Assembly (NCBI RefSeq): GCF_020829665.1
Contig: NZ_JAIVFT010000004.1
Location: 379,613 to 443,612 of the forward strand
Source: Nostoc sp. CHAB 5824
Lineage (GTDB): Bacteria > Cyanobacteriota > Cyanobacteriia > Cyanobacteriales > Nostocaceae
Length of the DNA: 64,000 bases
Direction: 5' to 3'
The position numbers were made by a program, and so were the translations under genes. Of the stretch, positions 44,396 through 53,177 are shown one piece after another. Each line of letters opens with the position of its first letter. Position 1 is the stretch's first letter. The notes under the pieces were generated by a model. It saw nothing but the letters and a program-made list of their open reading frames with translations. It searched no databases and was not told the DNA's origin.

Positions 44396-45130
44396 ATGTT
44401 CCCCAATCGCAGAGGACAAAGAATTCCCAATGTCACTTTTCATACTCGTGTTGGCAATGAGTGGGTGGATGTGACAACCGATCAATTGTTTGCTAACAAG
44501 ACAGTAGTTGTCTTTTCCTTACCAGGTGCTTATACACCGACTTGTTCATCAACTCATCTCCCTGGCTATAACGAGTTGGCCGGGGTTTTCAAAGCAAATG
44601 GAGTCGATGACATTATCTGTATTTCTGTCAATGATCCCTTTGTGATGAACGAATGGGCAAAAGTTCAAGAGGCAGAAAATATCACAGTAATTCCCGATGG
44701 TAACGGTGAATTTACTGAAGGCATGGGAATGCTGGTAGATAAATCAGACTTGGGGTTTGGTAAGCGATCGTGGCGTTACTCGATGCTGGTAAGAGATGGT
44801 GTAATTAACCAAATGTTTATTGAGCCAGACGAGCCAGGAGATCCCTTTAAGGTGTCCGATGCCGAAACAATGCTCAGATATATCAACCCTCAAGCAGTAA
44901 AGCCCGAAGTAGTTTCGCTGTTTGCGAAAGTGGGTTGTCCTTTCTGTGCGCGTGCCAAGACGATGCTCAAGGAACATGGTATTAACTACGAAGAAATTAC
45001 TTTGGGTAAGGATATCACCACACGTTCGTTACGAGCAGTTACAGGTGCGACAACAGTTCCCCAAGTATTTATCGACGGTAAATTAATTGGTGGTTCTGAG
45101 GCACTAGAAGCTTACTTCGCTACTAAATAA
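44396..45130 (+). CDS. Peroxiredoxin-glutaredoxin hybrid (Prx5-Grx)
   Basis: The 244-residue fusion has an N-terminal Prx5-type peroxiredoxin (about 1-160; [20 protein letters not shown] with the peroxidatic Cys near 50) and a C-terminal glutaredoxin (about 172-244; [20 protein letters not shown] with CPFC, and [18 protein letters not shown]). The glutaredoxin part recycles the peroxidase with glutathione, making a self-contained peroxide reductase. Such fusions occur in cyanobacteria and some pathogens. A strong terminator follows at 45227, closing the redox group that starts with the glutathione peroxidase. Confidence 0.95.
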   Translation: MFPNRRGQRIPNVTFHTRVGNEWVDVTTDQLFANKTVVVFSLPGAYTPTCSSTHLPGYNELAGVFKANGVDDIICISVNDPFVMNEWAKVQEAENITVIPDGNGEFTEGMGMLVDKSDLGFGKRSWRYSMLVRDGVINQMFIEPDEPGDPFKVSDAETMLRYINPQAVKPEVVSLFAKVGCPFCARAKTMLKEHGINYEEITLGKDITTRSLRAVTGATTVPQVFIDGKLIGGSEALEAYFATK

Positions 45131-45226
45131 GTTTCAATTGGGGCACACAGCCGTTACCTCTATCAACTTCAGGTTAAAGTCACGGTATTTTTGACCACAG
45201 CCTGATTTGTAAAAATTCAAAGCCAC

Positions 45227-45259
45227 AGATCCCCGACTTCTTTAAAAAGTCGGGGATCT
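45227..45259 (+). terminator. Strong hairpin terminator
   Basis: AGATCCCCGACTT and AAGTCGGGGATCT form a perfect 13 bp stem with a 7-base loop, followed by TATTTATT. It lies about 100 bases after the Prx-Grx gene. The CCCCGACTT hairpin is also a known type of cyanobacterial repeat. Confidence 0.8.
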
Positions 45260-45382
45260 TATTTATTATCGAAAGTCAGCAGTTCACAAATCTTCAGATG
45301 AATAGATGTATTTTTGTCCGTTACTCACTACTTCTCATATAAAATTAATTCGGATTGAATTTCCATTTATTTAAAAGACAAT

Positions 45383-46624
45383 ATGTTTGCCCGAATCCGT
45401 CAACTTTTAAGCCAATTTTTTAGTAGATCAAGGACAATCAACAACGAACCACTGAATAAAGTAAGTTTGATTGTTATTATTTTAATTGATATTTTTATCT
45501 TGATTAATGTTTTTACCGGACTCGATGATATTAGCAGATGGCATATCAGCCCAACCGAAGCTTATCCATGTTATTCAGACTGGCAAAATTACCGGACAAA
45601 AACCACTCAAGATAAAGACTATGAAATTGTTAAACTTTCATTGCCATATAACCCGAACAATCAACTCAGTTTTCAGAAAAACTATCAACAAGCTGAAGCA
45701 GGACATCTGGGTAAGGTTTCTAAAACATGCTTGCAATATGCCAACTACAAAGACAAGATTAACAATCCGGAAAAGCAGCAAATTATAAAAATTATTGATC
45801 AGAAACAAGCAAAAATCAGTAGGCTTGAACAAGCCAATAGCACTATTAAAGCCCAATATGACTCAACGCTCTTAGAAAAAATTGCAGGTCAGGGCCGTGA
45901 ACAATCAATTAATCAAGTCAGTGCTGAAAAAGCTAAACAGACATTAGAACAAAATAATCGCCAAATTTTTACCCTTAAACAAGAAAATTCTACTCTTAAA
46001 AATGAACTGCTTGCTAAACCAGAAAGTATTAGTTTTATAGCCTTTCTTAAAGATGATAATCAATTCAGGGAAGTTGGCAAAGGCTATCAGCAGGCATCAT
46101 TTTGGTATCCAAGTATTCAGCTTGCTTTTCAGTCTCTCTTTCTTCTCCCGCTGATTCTCATTGCCTTATCAGTTCACAAATTTGCCCAAAGTAGAGGATA
46201 TGGACTTATTTCGCTAATTAGCTGGCATTTGCTAGTCATCTTTTTTATCCCGTTAATCGTTAAAATATTTGAATTTCTTCAAATAGGGGCAATATTTAAA
46301 TTTCTCTTTGATATTGTTAGTGCCCTTTTTGGTGGTTTAATTTTTTTGATAAATTATGCTTATATCTTGCTGATTCCAATTATCGGTTTTGGAATTATCC
46401 AGTTTTTTCAAAAAGTTGTCTTTAATGTTAAAGCCCAGGCAGCTAGCAGAGTCCAAAAATCACGCTGTATAAATTGCGCCAAGAAAATTCGACACCTTGA
46501 TACTTACTGTCCGCATTGTGGTTATTATCAAGACATTGAATGTCAAAACTGCCATAATCTTACTTATAAGCATTTGCCGTATTGTAAACATTGTGGAACT
46601 TCTCAAAAATCTAGTATTTTGTAA
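45383..46624 (+). CDS. Membrane protein with coiled coil and C-terminal double zinc ribbon
   Basis: The 413-residue protein is of unknown function. An N-terminal helix (about 27-46), an extended region with a long coiled coil (about 130-215, rich in Gln/Glu/Lys), then three or four helices (about 245-345) are followed by a basic linker and two zinc ribbons (about 365-408): CINCAKKIRHLDTYCPHCG and CQNCHNLTYKHLPYCKHCG. All eight cysteines are spaced as CxxC pairs. The ribbons should face the cytosol and may bind protein or RNA. It has its own promoter region and is probably monocistronic. Confidence 0.7.
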   Translation: MFARIRQLLSQFFSRSRTINNEPLNKVSLIVIILIDIFILINVFTGLDDISRWHISPTEAYPCYSDWQNYRTKTTQDKDYEIVKLSLPYNPNNQLSFQKNYQQAEAGHLGKVSKTCLQYANYKDKINNPEKQQIIKIIDQKQAKISRLEQANSTIKAQYDSTLLEKIAGQGREQSINQVSAEKAKQTLEQNNRQIFTLKQENSTLKNELLAKPESISFIAFLKDDNQFREVGKGYQQASFWYPSIQLAFQSLFLLPLILIALSVHKFAQSRGYGLISLISWHLLVIFFIPLIVKIFEFLQIGAIFKFLFDIVSALFGGLIFLINYAYILLIPIIGFGIIQFFQKVVFNVKAQAASRVQKSRCINCAKKIRHLDTYCPHCGYYQDIECQNCHNLTYKHLPYCKHCGTSQKSSIL

Positions 46625-46774
46625 TCGGTAAAATAGTAAAAGTTTCAACATGTTTGGCTCAGAACAATATTATTAAATTTGTTTGATATTTATGAGCCAA
46701 AGTAACTAAAACTGTCTACTGATAGATGACATTGAGAAACAACTTCTACGTTAATTGATTACAACAGACTTAAT

Positions 46775-47542
46775 ATGGAAAAAGTGAAAAAAGCCGATAA
46801 AGAGAGTCAGTCGCCTCTTTCTTTTCTCAAAAACCTGTTGATTGCCCGTTGGCGATCGCTCTTACTCCTGTTGATAGGAGTTTATTTACCTTTGCAGATT
46901 TTTGAAATTCTAACAGTGAAGATATGGGAGAATCAAGCTGGCTTCCCGTGGGATGTGCCTATTCTGTTAGCAGTTCATTCTACAGCAAACCCACAGCTTG
47001 ATGTTTTAGCAGTGACGCTAGCTATAATTGGGTTGCCTTGGATGGCGATCCCGATTTTGGGTGCGATCGCACTCGTATTACTACTTCAAAAACGCTGGCG
47101 ATCGCTAGCTTATTTACTCACCGCCTCAGTGGGAAGTGTGATCATCAATCGCACAGCAAAACAATTAATGCATCGAGTGCGTCCACATTTGTGGCAGTCC
47201 ATTGCGCCTGAGTCTAGTTTTGCATTTCCCAGCGGTCATGCCATGACGAGTATAACTGTAGTAGCAATTTTGCTATTCTTAACTTGGGATAGCTCCCGGC
47301 GCTGGTTGGTTCTCGTTTTCGGCAGCTTATACATAATAGCTATTGGGTGGTGTCGTCTCTATCTGGGGGTACATTTTCCCAGCGACGTTCTCGCAGGTTG
47401 GATGGTTGCATTAGGTTGGACAATTGGCGTCAGTCTAATTATCAAACCCTATAGAACTATAGCCAAATCGGTAGATGGCGAACGCCCTGATGATGAAACT
47501 ACTTTACTTCCTGAAGAAAGAGAGTTGATAACTAAGGATTGA
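46775..47542 (+). CDS. PAP2-family membrane phosphatase
   Basis: The 255-residue protein with six helices carries the three PAP2 motifs: KQLMHRVRP (KX6RP), FAFPSGHAMTS (PSGH with the catalytic His) and CRLYLGVHFPSDVLAGW (RX5HX3D, the nucleophile His). It would remove phosphate from lipid phosphates such as phosphatidic acid or undecaprenyl diphosphate at the outer face of the plasma membrane. About 30 charged residues end the protein. It has no functional neighbour. Confidence 0.92.
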   Translation: MEKVKKADKESQSPLSFLKNLLIARWRSLLLLLIGVYLPLQIFEILTVKIWENQAGFPWDVPILLAVHSTANPQLDVLAVTLAIIGLPWMAIPILGAIALVLLLQKRWRSLAYLLTASVGSVIINRTAKQLMHRVRPHLWQSIAPESSFAFPSGHAMTSITVVAILLFLTWDSSRRWLVLVFGSLYIIAIGWCRLYLGVHFPSDVLAGWMVALGWTIGVSLIIKPYRTIAKSVDGERPDDETTLLPEERELITKD

Positions 47543-48277
47543 TATTATGTTCAGGGCAAACGTATCAAAAGTATAAGAATCCTTTAATAGCAAAGGTTTG
47601 AGTATTTGATAATTGAGGGGATTTTTTCATTAATATCCTTACGCAGCAGGTGTTTCAGAAATTACATGCGTTTGCCCTGGAATTCTCCCTTAGTTTTTTT
47701 CAGAAATAAAATTGGATTGCTATAGCAGAGGTAAAAGTTCAATTTAACTTTTTGTGTTGCTCACGACATCTAAAAAAATAATGAGTATGTTATGTTACTG
47801 AGCGACATCATTAATGATCTCATTTTCAGTAATTACCTTAAGTGTGAATACAGCCATTGCGGTATAGGCAACCAGAAGATTTCTAAATTCTTCCTGGCTA
47901 ATACTATACCAAAGTTTCTGGTGAGTTCTCACTAAAAGCTAGTTTAAATAACGAATTTGTAGCACCTGATATCACAAATTAGTTGTGAAAAGCAGCTACT
48001 GCAAAATCCGTTAGGGAAAACTATTATAGCTATTTTCAATTGTATGGAATACATATCTGTTGAGGAGGGCAAAGTCTTGCGCCCCATAGCGGATTGCATC
48101 CATAGGAGAATCGCTATACCCAGTCTGAGGGAGATCCATAAAAATAAATCTTCAGCCTTATTAAAAGGAATAACCGACTACGCCCACACTGAAACTACGT
48201 TCGGCGGAGCAGTTGTTAAAGAATAGGCTGGAGATTTATTTCGCGTTGGTGTCTGAGCAAATTTTTGTAGGAGTTAA
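47543..48277. other. Intergenic region with a short open frame and dispersed repeat
   Basis: It contains a possible 45-codon minus-strand frame (47795-47932) and a small dispersed repeat near 48075-48130 (TTGCGCCCCATAGCGG / AGGAGAATCGC core). The latter generates an unconvincing plus-strand frame at 48044-48226. The last about 40 bases are the leader of the next gene with TAGGAG. Confidence 0.4.
47795..47932 (-). CDS. Very small hypothetical protein or gene remnant
   Basis: A GTG-started frame of 45 codons reads RTHQKLWYSISQEEFRNLLV then AYTAMAVFTLKVITENEI and ends at a TAA. The residue composition resembles a natural amphipathic protein, but no ribosome site is present. It may be the 3' end of a lost gene. 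No family recognised. Confidence 0.3.
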   Translation of the reverse strand: MRTHQKLWYSISQEEFRNLLVAYTAMAVFTLKVITENEIINDVAQ

Positions 48278-49450
48278 GTGAACAAGATGAATCTGTATAA
48301 ACAACGTCAAAGCAAAAATAGCCTATTGATTTTAACTTCTCTGGCTGTGTTGGTGTCTCCATTAGTATTGCCTTTGCAACAAGCTTTTGCACAAACATTA
48401 ACGACCGTTGTAAATTTCAACGGTACTAATGGAGCGGCCCCAAGAGCAGGTGTGCTTCCAGGGAGCGATGGCAATCTTTATGGAACCACTTCCGCAGGTG
48501 GTTCGCAAAGTAAAGGAACAGCATTCAAATTAACTGGTTCTACTTTTAGTACTCTGACCACACTAGTTAACTTCGCTGGAACCAATGGAACTAACCCAGT
48601 TGCTAGATTATTCCAGGCAAGTGATGGCAATCTATATGGTGCAACCTTTACAGGTGGTACAAGTAACCTCGGTACGTTGTTTAAGTTGCAAAAAACAACT
48701 TTTACAAACCTGACAACTCTTTTAAATTTTGATGGCACTAATGGAGCCAGCCCAGCAGGTCGATTGATTTCAGGTAGCGATAGCAGTTTGTGGGGGGTAA
48801 CTTCTGCCGGTGGCGTCAACAGTAAAGGAACTGTATTTAAAATTCCTCTGACTGGTGGTGTCCCCACTATCGTAGTTAATTTCAACGGTATTAATGGAGC
48901 GACTCCATTAGCAAGGTTGCAATTAGCTAGTGACGGAAACTACTATGGCACCGCCTCAGCAGGTGGAGCAACTAATAATGGTGTGGTATTCAAGTTAACT
49001 CCCACAGGAGCAATAACTCCATATAGCTTTAATGGTGCTAATGGGAAAAATCCCCAGTCTGGATTAATTGAATCGGATGGATTTATTTATGGCACGACTT
49101 CTCTGGGTGGAGCCAGTAATAAAGGAGCTATATTCAAAGTTCCGCTCGGTGGCGGTACACCAGTTTTAGTTGCCAGTTTTAGTGGCAGCAATGGAGCCAA
49201 CCCCACAGCTGCACTCACAAAAGGAAGCGACGGTAACTTCTATGGAACAACTTCTACAGGTGGTGCAAATAATAAGGGAGCCATCTATCGGTTGAGTAAA
49301 GAAACCATCAGTTTGTTGTTTAGTTTTAATGGCACAAATGGGGCAACCCCAGAGTCCACGCTAATTCAACTTGCGAATGGTGCTTTTTACGGTACCGCTT
49401 CTGCTGGTGGCGCTTCGGGACTTGGAACTGTGTTTAAATTTACACCATAG
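48278..49450 (+). CDS. Secreted protein of Gloeo_Verruco-type tandem repeats
   Basis: The 390-residue protein has a signal peptide (about 1-39, SLAVLVSPLVLPLQQAFAQ) followed by eight tandem repeats of about 43 residues. Each contains FNGTNGA, P-x-A, SDGNLYGTTSxGG and KGTVFKL-like segments. This is the repeat called TIGR03803 in verrucomicrobia and cyanobacteria, thought to form a beta-propeller-like structure outside the cell. A GTG start with TAGGAG four bases away is used; ATG three codons later is possible. The repeats are very similar, implying recent duplications. Function unknown. Confidence 0.85.
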   Translation: MNKMNLYKQRQSKNSLLILTSLAVLVSPLVLPLQQAFAQTLTTVVNFNGTNGAAPRAGVLPGSDGNLYGTTSAGGSQSKGTAFKLTGSTFSTLTTLVNFAGTNGTNPVARLFQASDGNLYGATFTGGTSNLGTLFKLQKTTFTNLTTLLNFDGTNGASPAGRLISGSDSSLWGVTSAGGVNSKGTVFKIPLTGGVPTIVVNFNGINGATPLARLQLASDGNYYGTASAGGATNNGVVFKLTPTGAITPYSFNGANGKNPQSGLIESDGFIYGTTSLGGASNKGAIFKVPLGGGTPVLVASFSGSNGANPTAALTKGSDGNFYGTTSTGGANNKGAIYRLSKETISLLFSFNGTNGATPESTLIQLANGAFYGTASAGGASGLGTVFKFTP

Positions 49451-50450
49451 CCTCAAATATAATCTACCTGCAAAATAGTATAATGTAGATTTGAAAGATG
49501 TAAATTTTCCACTTTCAGATAGTTACGCTTAATGACTATCTGAAAGTGGAAAAGACATTCGCAGATAACCTAGCGCAAACGCATCTTATTTATTAATAAA
49601 ACCTAAAAAAGTATTTTCAAGTTATCTAAATAACTATAAAATTGGATAAAGTTATAAACAAAATAAATCGAATCTTATCAGAGAGAATGAATTATCTGAT
49701 ATTTAAAAATATAACTCTTTATTAAGACTCAAAAACTCATGGATTGGGGATATCTATAAAAGTAAAATTATCTTAAAAAATAAGTGGGATTTTTACATAA
49801 GATACTCAATTACAGTGTTGACGTGCTATTTTTTTTTGCTAATGCTAAAACTTTTGTTAAATAGTTGTTATCCATCGCGGCGAGAAACTATTTATTTTTT
49901 ATTCCACGTTTAACACATTTTTCTTTAGTTAAAAGAATAACATTAAATAATTGCGAATTTCATAACGACCATGCGCCACTTCTTCTATTTTGTATGTACT
50001 ATGTTGAAGTCGTTGAAAACCTGTACTTATCCCTGAACTAAATAGTTTTTCAACTTCATCATAAAGATTACCTTGATTATTTTTTAACGTAATTACATAA
50101 TCTGCATAATGCTAGAGTAATTAACTTCACAATCTGTTTTTGGCAACCGATTGCATCAATTGTCACAATACAACCGGATAATCCTAAAACTTTGAGCAGT
50201 TCTGGGATTGCTGTAATCTCATTGGATTTTTCGTCTACCTTCACTTGTCCAACGCTAGTTTATTTGCAGTTGCCCATGCACTCACCATGTTTGATTGGGA
50301 ACTTTAATCATAAAACCACATTGTCTTTCTTTCTCGGAAGTACTGGCGCAATCTTTTGTAAGCCAGTACTTTACTTGACAATTAAGTTCTTAATAATACA
50401 GAAAATATATTGGCATCTTGATATACATGTAAAAAAAAGAGGAAGTAAAT
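49451..50450. other. AT-rich region with a transposase remnant
   Basis: 49451-49950 has no recognisable gene. It carries an inverted repeat ATCTGAAAGTGGAAA (49536-49550) against TTTCCACTTTCAGAT (49506-49520) and long A/T runs. 49951-50300 is a decayed ISAs1-type transposase, and 50301-50450 is the leader of the TauE gene. Confidence 0.5.
49951..50300 (-). pseudogene. Degraded ISAs1-family transposase fragment
   Basis: Read on the minus strand with frame changes, it gives [13 protein letters not shown], then [40 protein letters not shown], and later STYKIEEVAHGRYEIR. These are the DDE-domain segments of ISAs1 transposases (the [10 protein letters not shown] region carries a catalytic Asp). 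The frame is broken after KLAL and again near LRNYVKK, and both ends of the gene are missing. It is a relic of an insertion sequence and cannot make an active enzyme. Confidence 0.7.
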
Positions 50451-51287
50451 TTGACTATTTTAGAATTTTCATTACTAATTTGGATTGGTTCATTTAGCGC
50501 TGGCTTGTTAGGGGCGCTAACTGGGTTAGGAGGTGGAGTAGTAATTGTTCCCTTATTAACTTCGGTATTTGGCGTTGATATTCGATACGCCGTTGGTGCT
50601 TCATTGGTATCTGTAATCGCTACCTCTTTGGGTGCAGCATCTACCTATATTAAAAAAGGCTATACCAATTTGCGATTGGGAATGTTTTTAGAAGTAGCGA
50701 CAACCATTGGTGCGATCGCAGGAGCAATGATTGCTACTTTTGTTTCTGTAAAAGCCCTAACTATTGTGCTAGCGATCGTCCTTATTTATTCAGCATACCT
50801 TTCACAACGTCCCAGAATAGAACATATTGAAGATAAAGTAACAGATCCTATAGCAAATTATCTGAAATTGAATGGTACTTATCCAACTCCTGATGGAGTG
50901 ATGTCTTACCAAGTTCATTCAGTACCAATAGGATTTGGCGTGATGTTAATAGCTGGGGTGCTTTCTGGGTTGCTTGGTATTGGTTCCGGGGGATTCAAGG
51001 TATTGGCGATGGATCAAGCCATGCGTTTACCCTTCAAAGTTTCTACCACCACTAGCAACTTTATGATCGGCGTGACAGCAGCAGCATCAGCCGGAGTTTA
51101 CCTAGCACGCGGCTACATCGATCCGGGACTATCCATGCCGGTGATGTTGGGGGTATTACCTGGTGCTTTCTTGGGCGCACGAATTTTGACAGGCGCTAAA
51201 ACGCAAATTTTGAGAATTATCTTTAGTTTGGTGCTGGTGGTAATGGCTTTGAAAATGGTCTACAACAGTTTAATAGGAGGGCTATAA
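50451..51287 (+). CDS. TauE/SafE-family permease with DUF1634 partner
   Basis: The 278-residue membrane protein has about eight helices and the family motifs GLLGALTGLGGGVVIVPLLT (first half) and GVLSGLLGIGSGGFKVLAMD (second half). A TTG start is preceded by GAGGAAGTAAA and agrees with the family N-terminus. The stop lies two bases before the ATG of the DUF1634 gene, so the two are translationally coupled; such pairs are widespread. The substrate is presumably a small anion or sulfonate. It is unrelated in position to the first TauE gene at 26617. Confidence 0.88.
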   Translation: MTILEFSLLIWIGSFSAGLLGALTGLGGGVVIVPLLTSVFGVDIRYAVGASLVSVIATSLGAASTYIKKGYTNLRLGMFLEVATTIGAIAGAMIATFVSVKALTIVLAIVLIYSAYLSQRPRIEHIEDKVTDPIANYLKLNGTYPTPDGVMSYQVHSVPIGFGVMLIAGVLSGLLGIGSGGFKVLAMDQAMRLPFKVSTTTSNFMIGVTAAASAGVYLARGYIDPGLSMPVMLGVLPGAFLGARILTGAKTQILRIIFSLVLVVMALKMVYNSLIGGL

Positions 51288-51288
51288 A

Positions 51289-51864
51289 ATGTATAAATTT
51301 AATAGTAGATTTTGCTGGACATTATTGACACAGCCTGATATTGAAGTGATGACACTAACCTTACCGCAGAAACATCCAGACACTAATATTGAACAATTAG
51401 AACAGCACCCTAACACAGTAGCACAATTGCTTAATAACTGTGAGATTGATGTTAACAAGAACGTGACGAAAACATCAAGTGAGCAGCAATTAGAATATTT
51501 GCTCAGTAACTTCATGAAATATGGAGTTTTGATAGCTAGTGCTGTCGTTTTGCTGGGGGGTATACTCTACTTGATTCATCACGGTGCTGAACCTGCTGAA
51601 TATCACTTTTTTCGAGGAGAACCATCCGAATTGCGCTCACCACTAGGTGTAGTAAAAGCAGTTTTATCAGGTAGCGATGCCTACGGCGGGCTACGCCTAC
51701 GCGGCATTATTCAACTCGGACTTTTACTACTAATTGCTACTCCCATTGTCCGCGTTTTTATTTCTCTATTGGCTTTTCTGCTCCAACGAGAATTTATCTA
51801 TGTGATTATTACTTTATTAGTAATGGCTAGTCTAATTTACAGTCTTGTGGGAGCGTATTATTAG
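51289..51864 (+). CDS. DUF1634 membrane protein
   Basis: The 191-residue protein has a polar N-terminus of about 75 residues followed by three helices (about 78-97, 139-163 and 170-188). The segment LSNFMKYGVLIASAVVLLGG and the RGIIQLGLLLLIATPIVRVF helix are typical of DUF1634, a partner of TauE permeases. AGGAGG eight bases before 51289 supports this start, although DUF1634 proteins are usually shorter at the N-terminus. A 29 bp dispersed repeat is inserted in frame between helices 1 and 2 (SDAYGGLRLR) and adds about ten residues. Confidence 0.82.
   Translation: MYKFNSRFCWTLLTQPDIEVMTLTLPQKHPDTNIEQLEQHPNTVAQLLNNCEIDVNKNVTKTSSEQQLEYLLSNFMKYGVLIASAVVLLGGILYLIHHGAEPAEYHFFRGEPSELRSPLGVVKAVLSGSDAYGGLRLRGIIQLGLLLLIATPIVRVFISLLAFLLQREFIYVIITLLVMASLIYSLVGAYY
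51674..51702 (+). repeat. 29 bp small dispersed repeat inside the DUF1634 gene
   Basis: This copy fits the core GCGATGCCTACGGCGG followed by GCTACGCCTACGC. It is translated as SDAYGGLRLR in the loop before RGIIQLG, where other family members are expected to lack the extra residues. Confidence 0.8.
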
Positions 51865-51932
51865 TAATATTTTTCAAGGTTAAGGGATAAAGTTAACATT
51901 TTCCCCTTAACCAATAAATGAATTTTTCCGAC

Positions 51933-52208
51933 CTATAACGAGCCTTGTAAAAGGTCATTAATTGAACTTATACTCTGTTTAATCTGTTCTGTCAAAGAAG
52001 TTCTTAATAAGTCCACAGTTCCGCCTGAGAAATTGAGTAATCCCAAAGCATATAATAGGCTCGAAATCCCAATAAATAGAGCCAAAAACCTCCCAAAACA
52101 ACCTGGATTAATTTCAATAAAACCTAATTTAGATTGCCCGATAACAGCAATCGTTATAAAAACAATTCCTACTATTAAAAAAGTGCTATTTGGAGTTAAA
52201 TCTGTCAT
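51933..52208 (-). CDS. Small two-helix membrane protein
   Basis: The 91-residue hypothetical protein has two predicted helices (about 9-27, FLIVGIVFITIAVIGQ, and 38-60, FLALFIGISSLLYALGLLNF) and a soluble C-terminal tail of about 30 residues. No family is recognised. It stands alone, opposite to the TauE/DUF1634 pair with which it converges. A small membrane protein of unknown role; reality of the gene is moderately supported by its composition. Confidence 0.5.
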   Translation of the reverse strand: MTDLTPNSTFLIVGIVFITIAVIGQSKLGFIEINPGCFGRFLALFIGISSLLYALGLLNFSGGTVDLLRTSLTEQIKQSISSINDLLQGSL

Positions 52209-52586
52209 TTTCCTATGAAGATGCCTTAGTAATTTTATTCTAGCTATTATTAATTCAAATTTCTGCCCTGGTTATATGTAAAAATATAAAAATTTTACTA
52301 TTCAACATCGACTCACCCCACCCTTTTGATTTTGAAACCTATTGAGCGATAAATAGCGATAATTGTCTCAATTGTGTTTAAATCGTTCTATTTAGCTCAG
52401 ATAGCGAAGAACAAACTCAGATTCTGCAAGAAGCGAATTGACTCATGCATCTCTGATATAAATCAGCCCTGAGTAGTATCTGAGTTAAATCTCTATTTTG
52501 CCCAAACTATGCAGTGGTAAAACTTTCAGCATTAAAAAGCCAAAGTATTATCACTCCTGTACTAGACTTTGGTTTAGTTTATATAT
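52209..52586. other. Intergenic region without gene
   Basis: It is AT-rich and separates two divergent genes. No repeat or reading frame stands out except the operator-like sequence that begins at 52587. Confidence 0.4.
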
Positions 52587-52609
52587 TAAGCTACACTAAG
52601 TCGATAGGA
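52587..52609. promoter_or_regulatory. Candidate operator related to the cysE/Rrf2 site
   Basis: The 23 bases agree at 20 positions with 21381-21403, including the unbroken TAAGTCGATAGGA. It ends 14 bases before the next start codon, overlapping the likely ribosome site, as expected for a repressor site. Confidence 0.5.
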
Positions 52610-52623
52610 ATAGTGGGTTTTTT

Positions 52624-53085
52624 ATGGAAAGCGTCCAAAACGTCAGTCAAGAGTTGAATGTAGTAGGAGACACAACTCTGGAGGACTTACAACAGTCAAC
52701 TCCAAAAGAGTTCAAAAAAGACATTTTCAAAAAACTCAGAGGTGGATTCTTTCTAGTACTGGGATATTTATTGTCACCACTATGTTGGTGGAACGACCTA
52801 CTATTCAATTTGCCAATAGCTTATGGTTTTGGGTATGCATGTAGTTTACTTTCCCCAAAATTACTTCTACCTTGTTCAATTATAGGATACTGGCTCTCTA
52901 ATATTGTGGGAATTCTCTTGATGCAATTCGGTTCTAAAGACATTTTTCAAAAAGAACCTCAAGAGCATAACCTCAAAAAAGAATTAATCACGGGTCTAAT
53001 TTCTTCAACAGCTTATACCCTGTTGATCGTGCTATTAATCCAGTTGAAGATTCTTGATTCTCCTATTTTATTCTCCAACGGTTAA
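52624..53085 (+). CDS. Membrane protein of unknown function
   Basis: The 153-residue protein has a charged N-terminus of about 40 residues and three or four helices (about 42-62, 68-85, 88-105 and 122-142), with a Trp-rich segment PLCWWNDLLFNLPIAYGFGY. No family is recognised. It is preceded by a dyad very similar to the one between cysE and the Rrf2-type gene, so it may respond to sulfur supply. A hairpin terminator follows at 53120. Confidence 0.65.
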   Translation: MESVQNVSQELNVVGDTTLEDLQQSTPKEFKKDIFKKLRGGFFLVLGYLLSPLCWWNDLLFNLPIAYGFGYACSLLSPKLLLPCSIIGYWLSNIVGILLMQFGSKDIFQKEPQEHNLKKELITGLISSTAYTLLIVLLIQLKILDSPILFSNG

Positions 53086-53119
53086 TTTAGCCGATCGCAT
53101 TTATACAAATGAACCGATT

Positions 53120-53147
53120 GTAGGGATGCACAGATGTGCGTCCCTAC
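53120..53147. terminator. Hairpin between convergent genes
   Basis: GTAGGGATGCACA and TGTGCGTCCCTAC form a 13 bp stem with one wobble and a 2-base loop. It lies between the convergent ends of the unknown membrane protein and the prohibitin-like gene. This is a common Nostoc repeat type that can act as a terminator. Confidence 0.55.
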
Positions 53148-53177
53148 GTATAAGCAGATATTTTCTTAAAAAGAATA

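Noticed and set aside
48044..48226. Plus-strand open frame of 60 codons
   Set aside because: Mostly built from a small dispersed repeat; no ribosome site and no protein-like pattern.
50192..50497. Plus-strand open frame of 101 codons
   Set aside because: It runs antisense to the ISAs1 transposase remnant and into the leader of the TauE gene in another frame.
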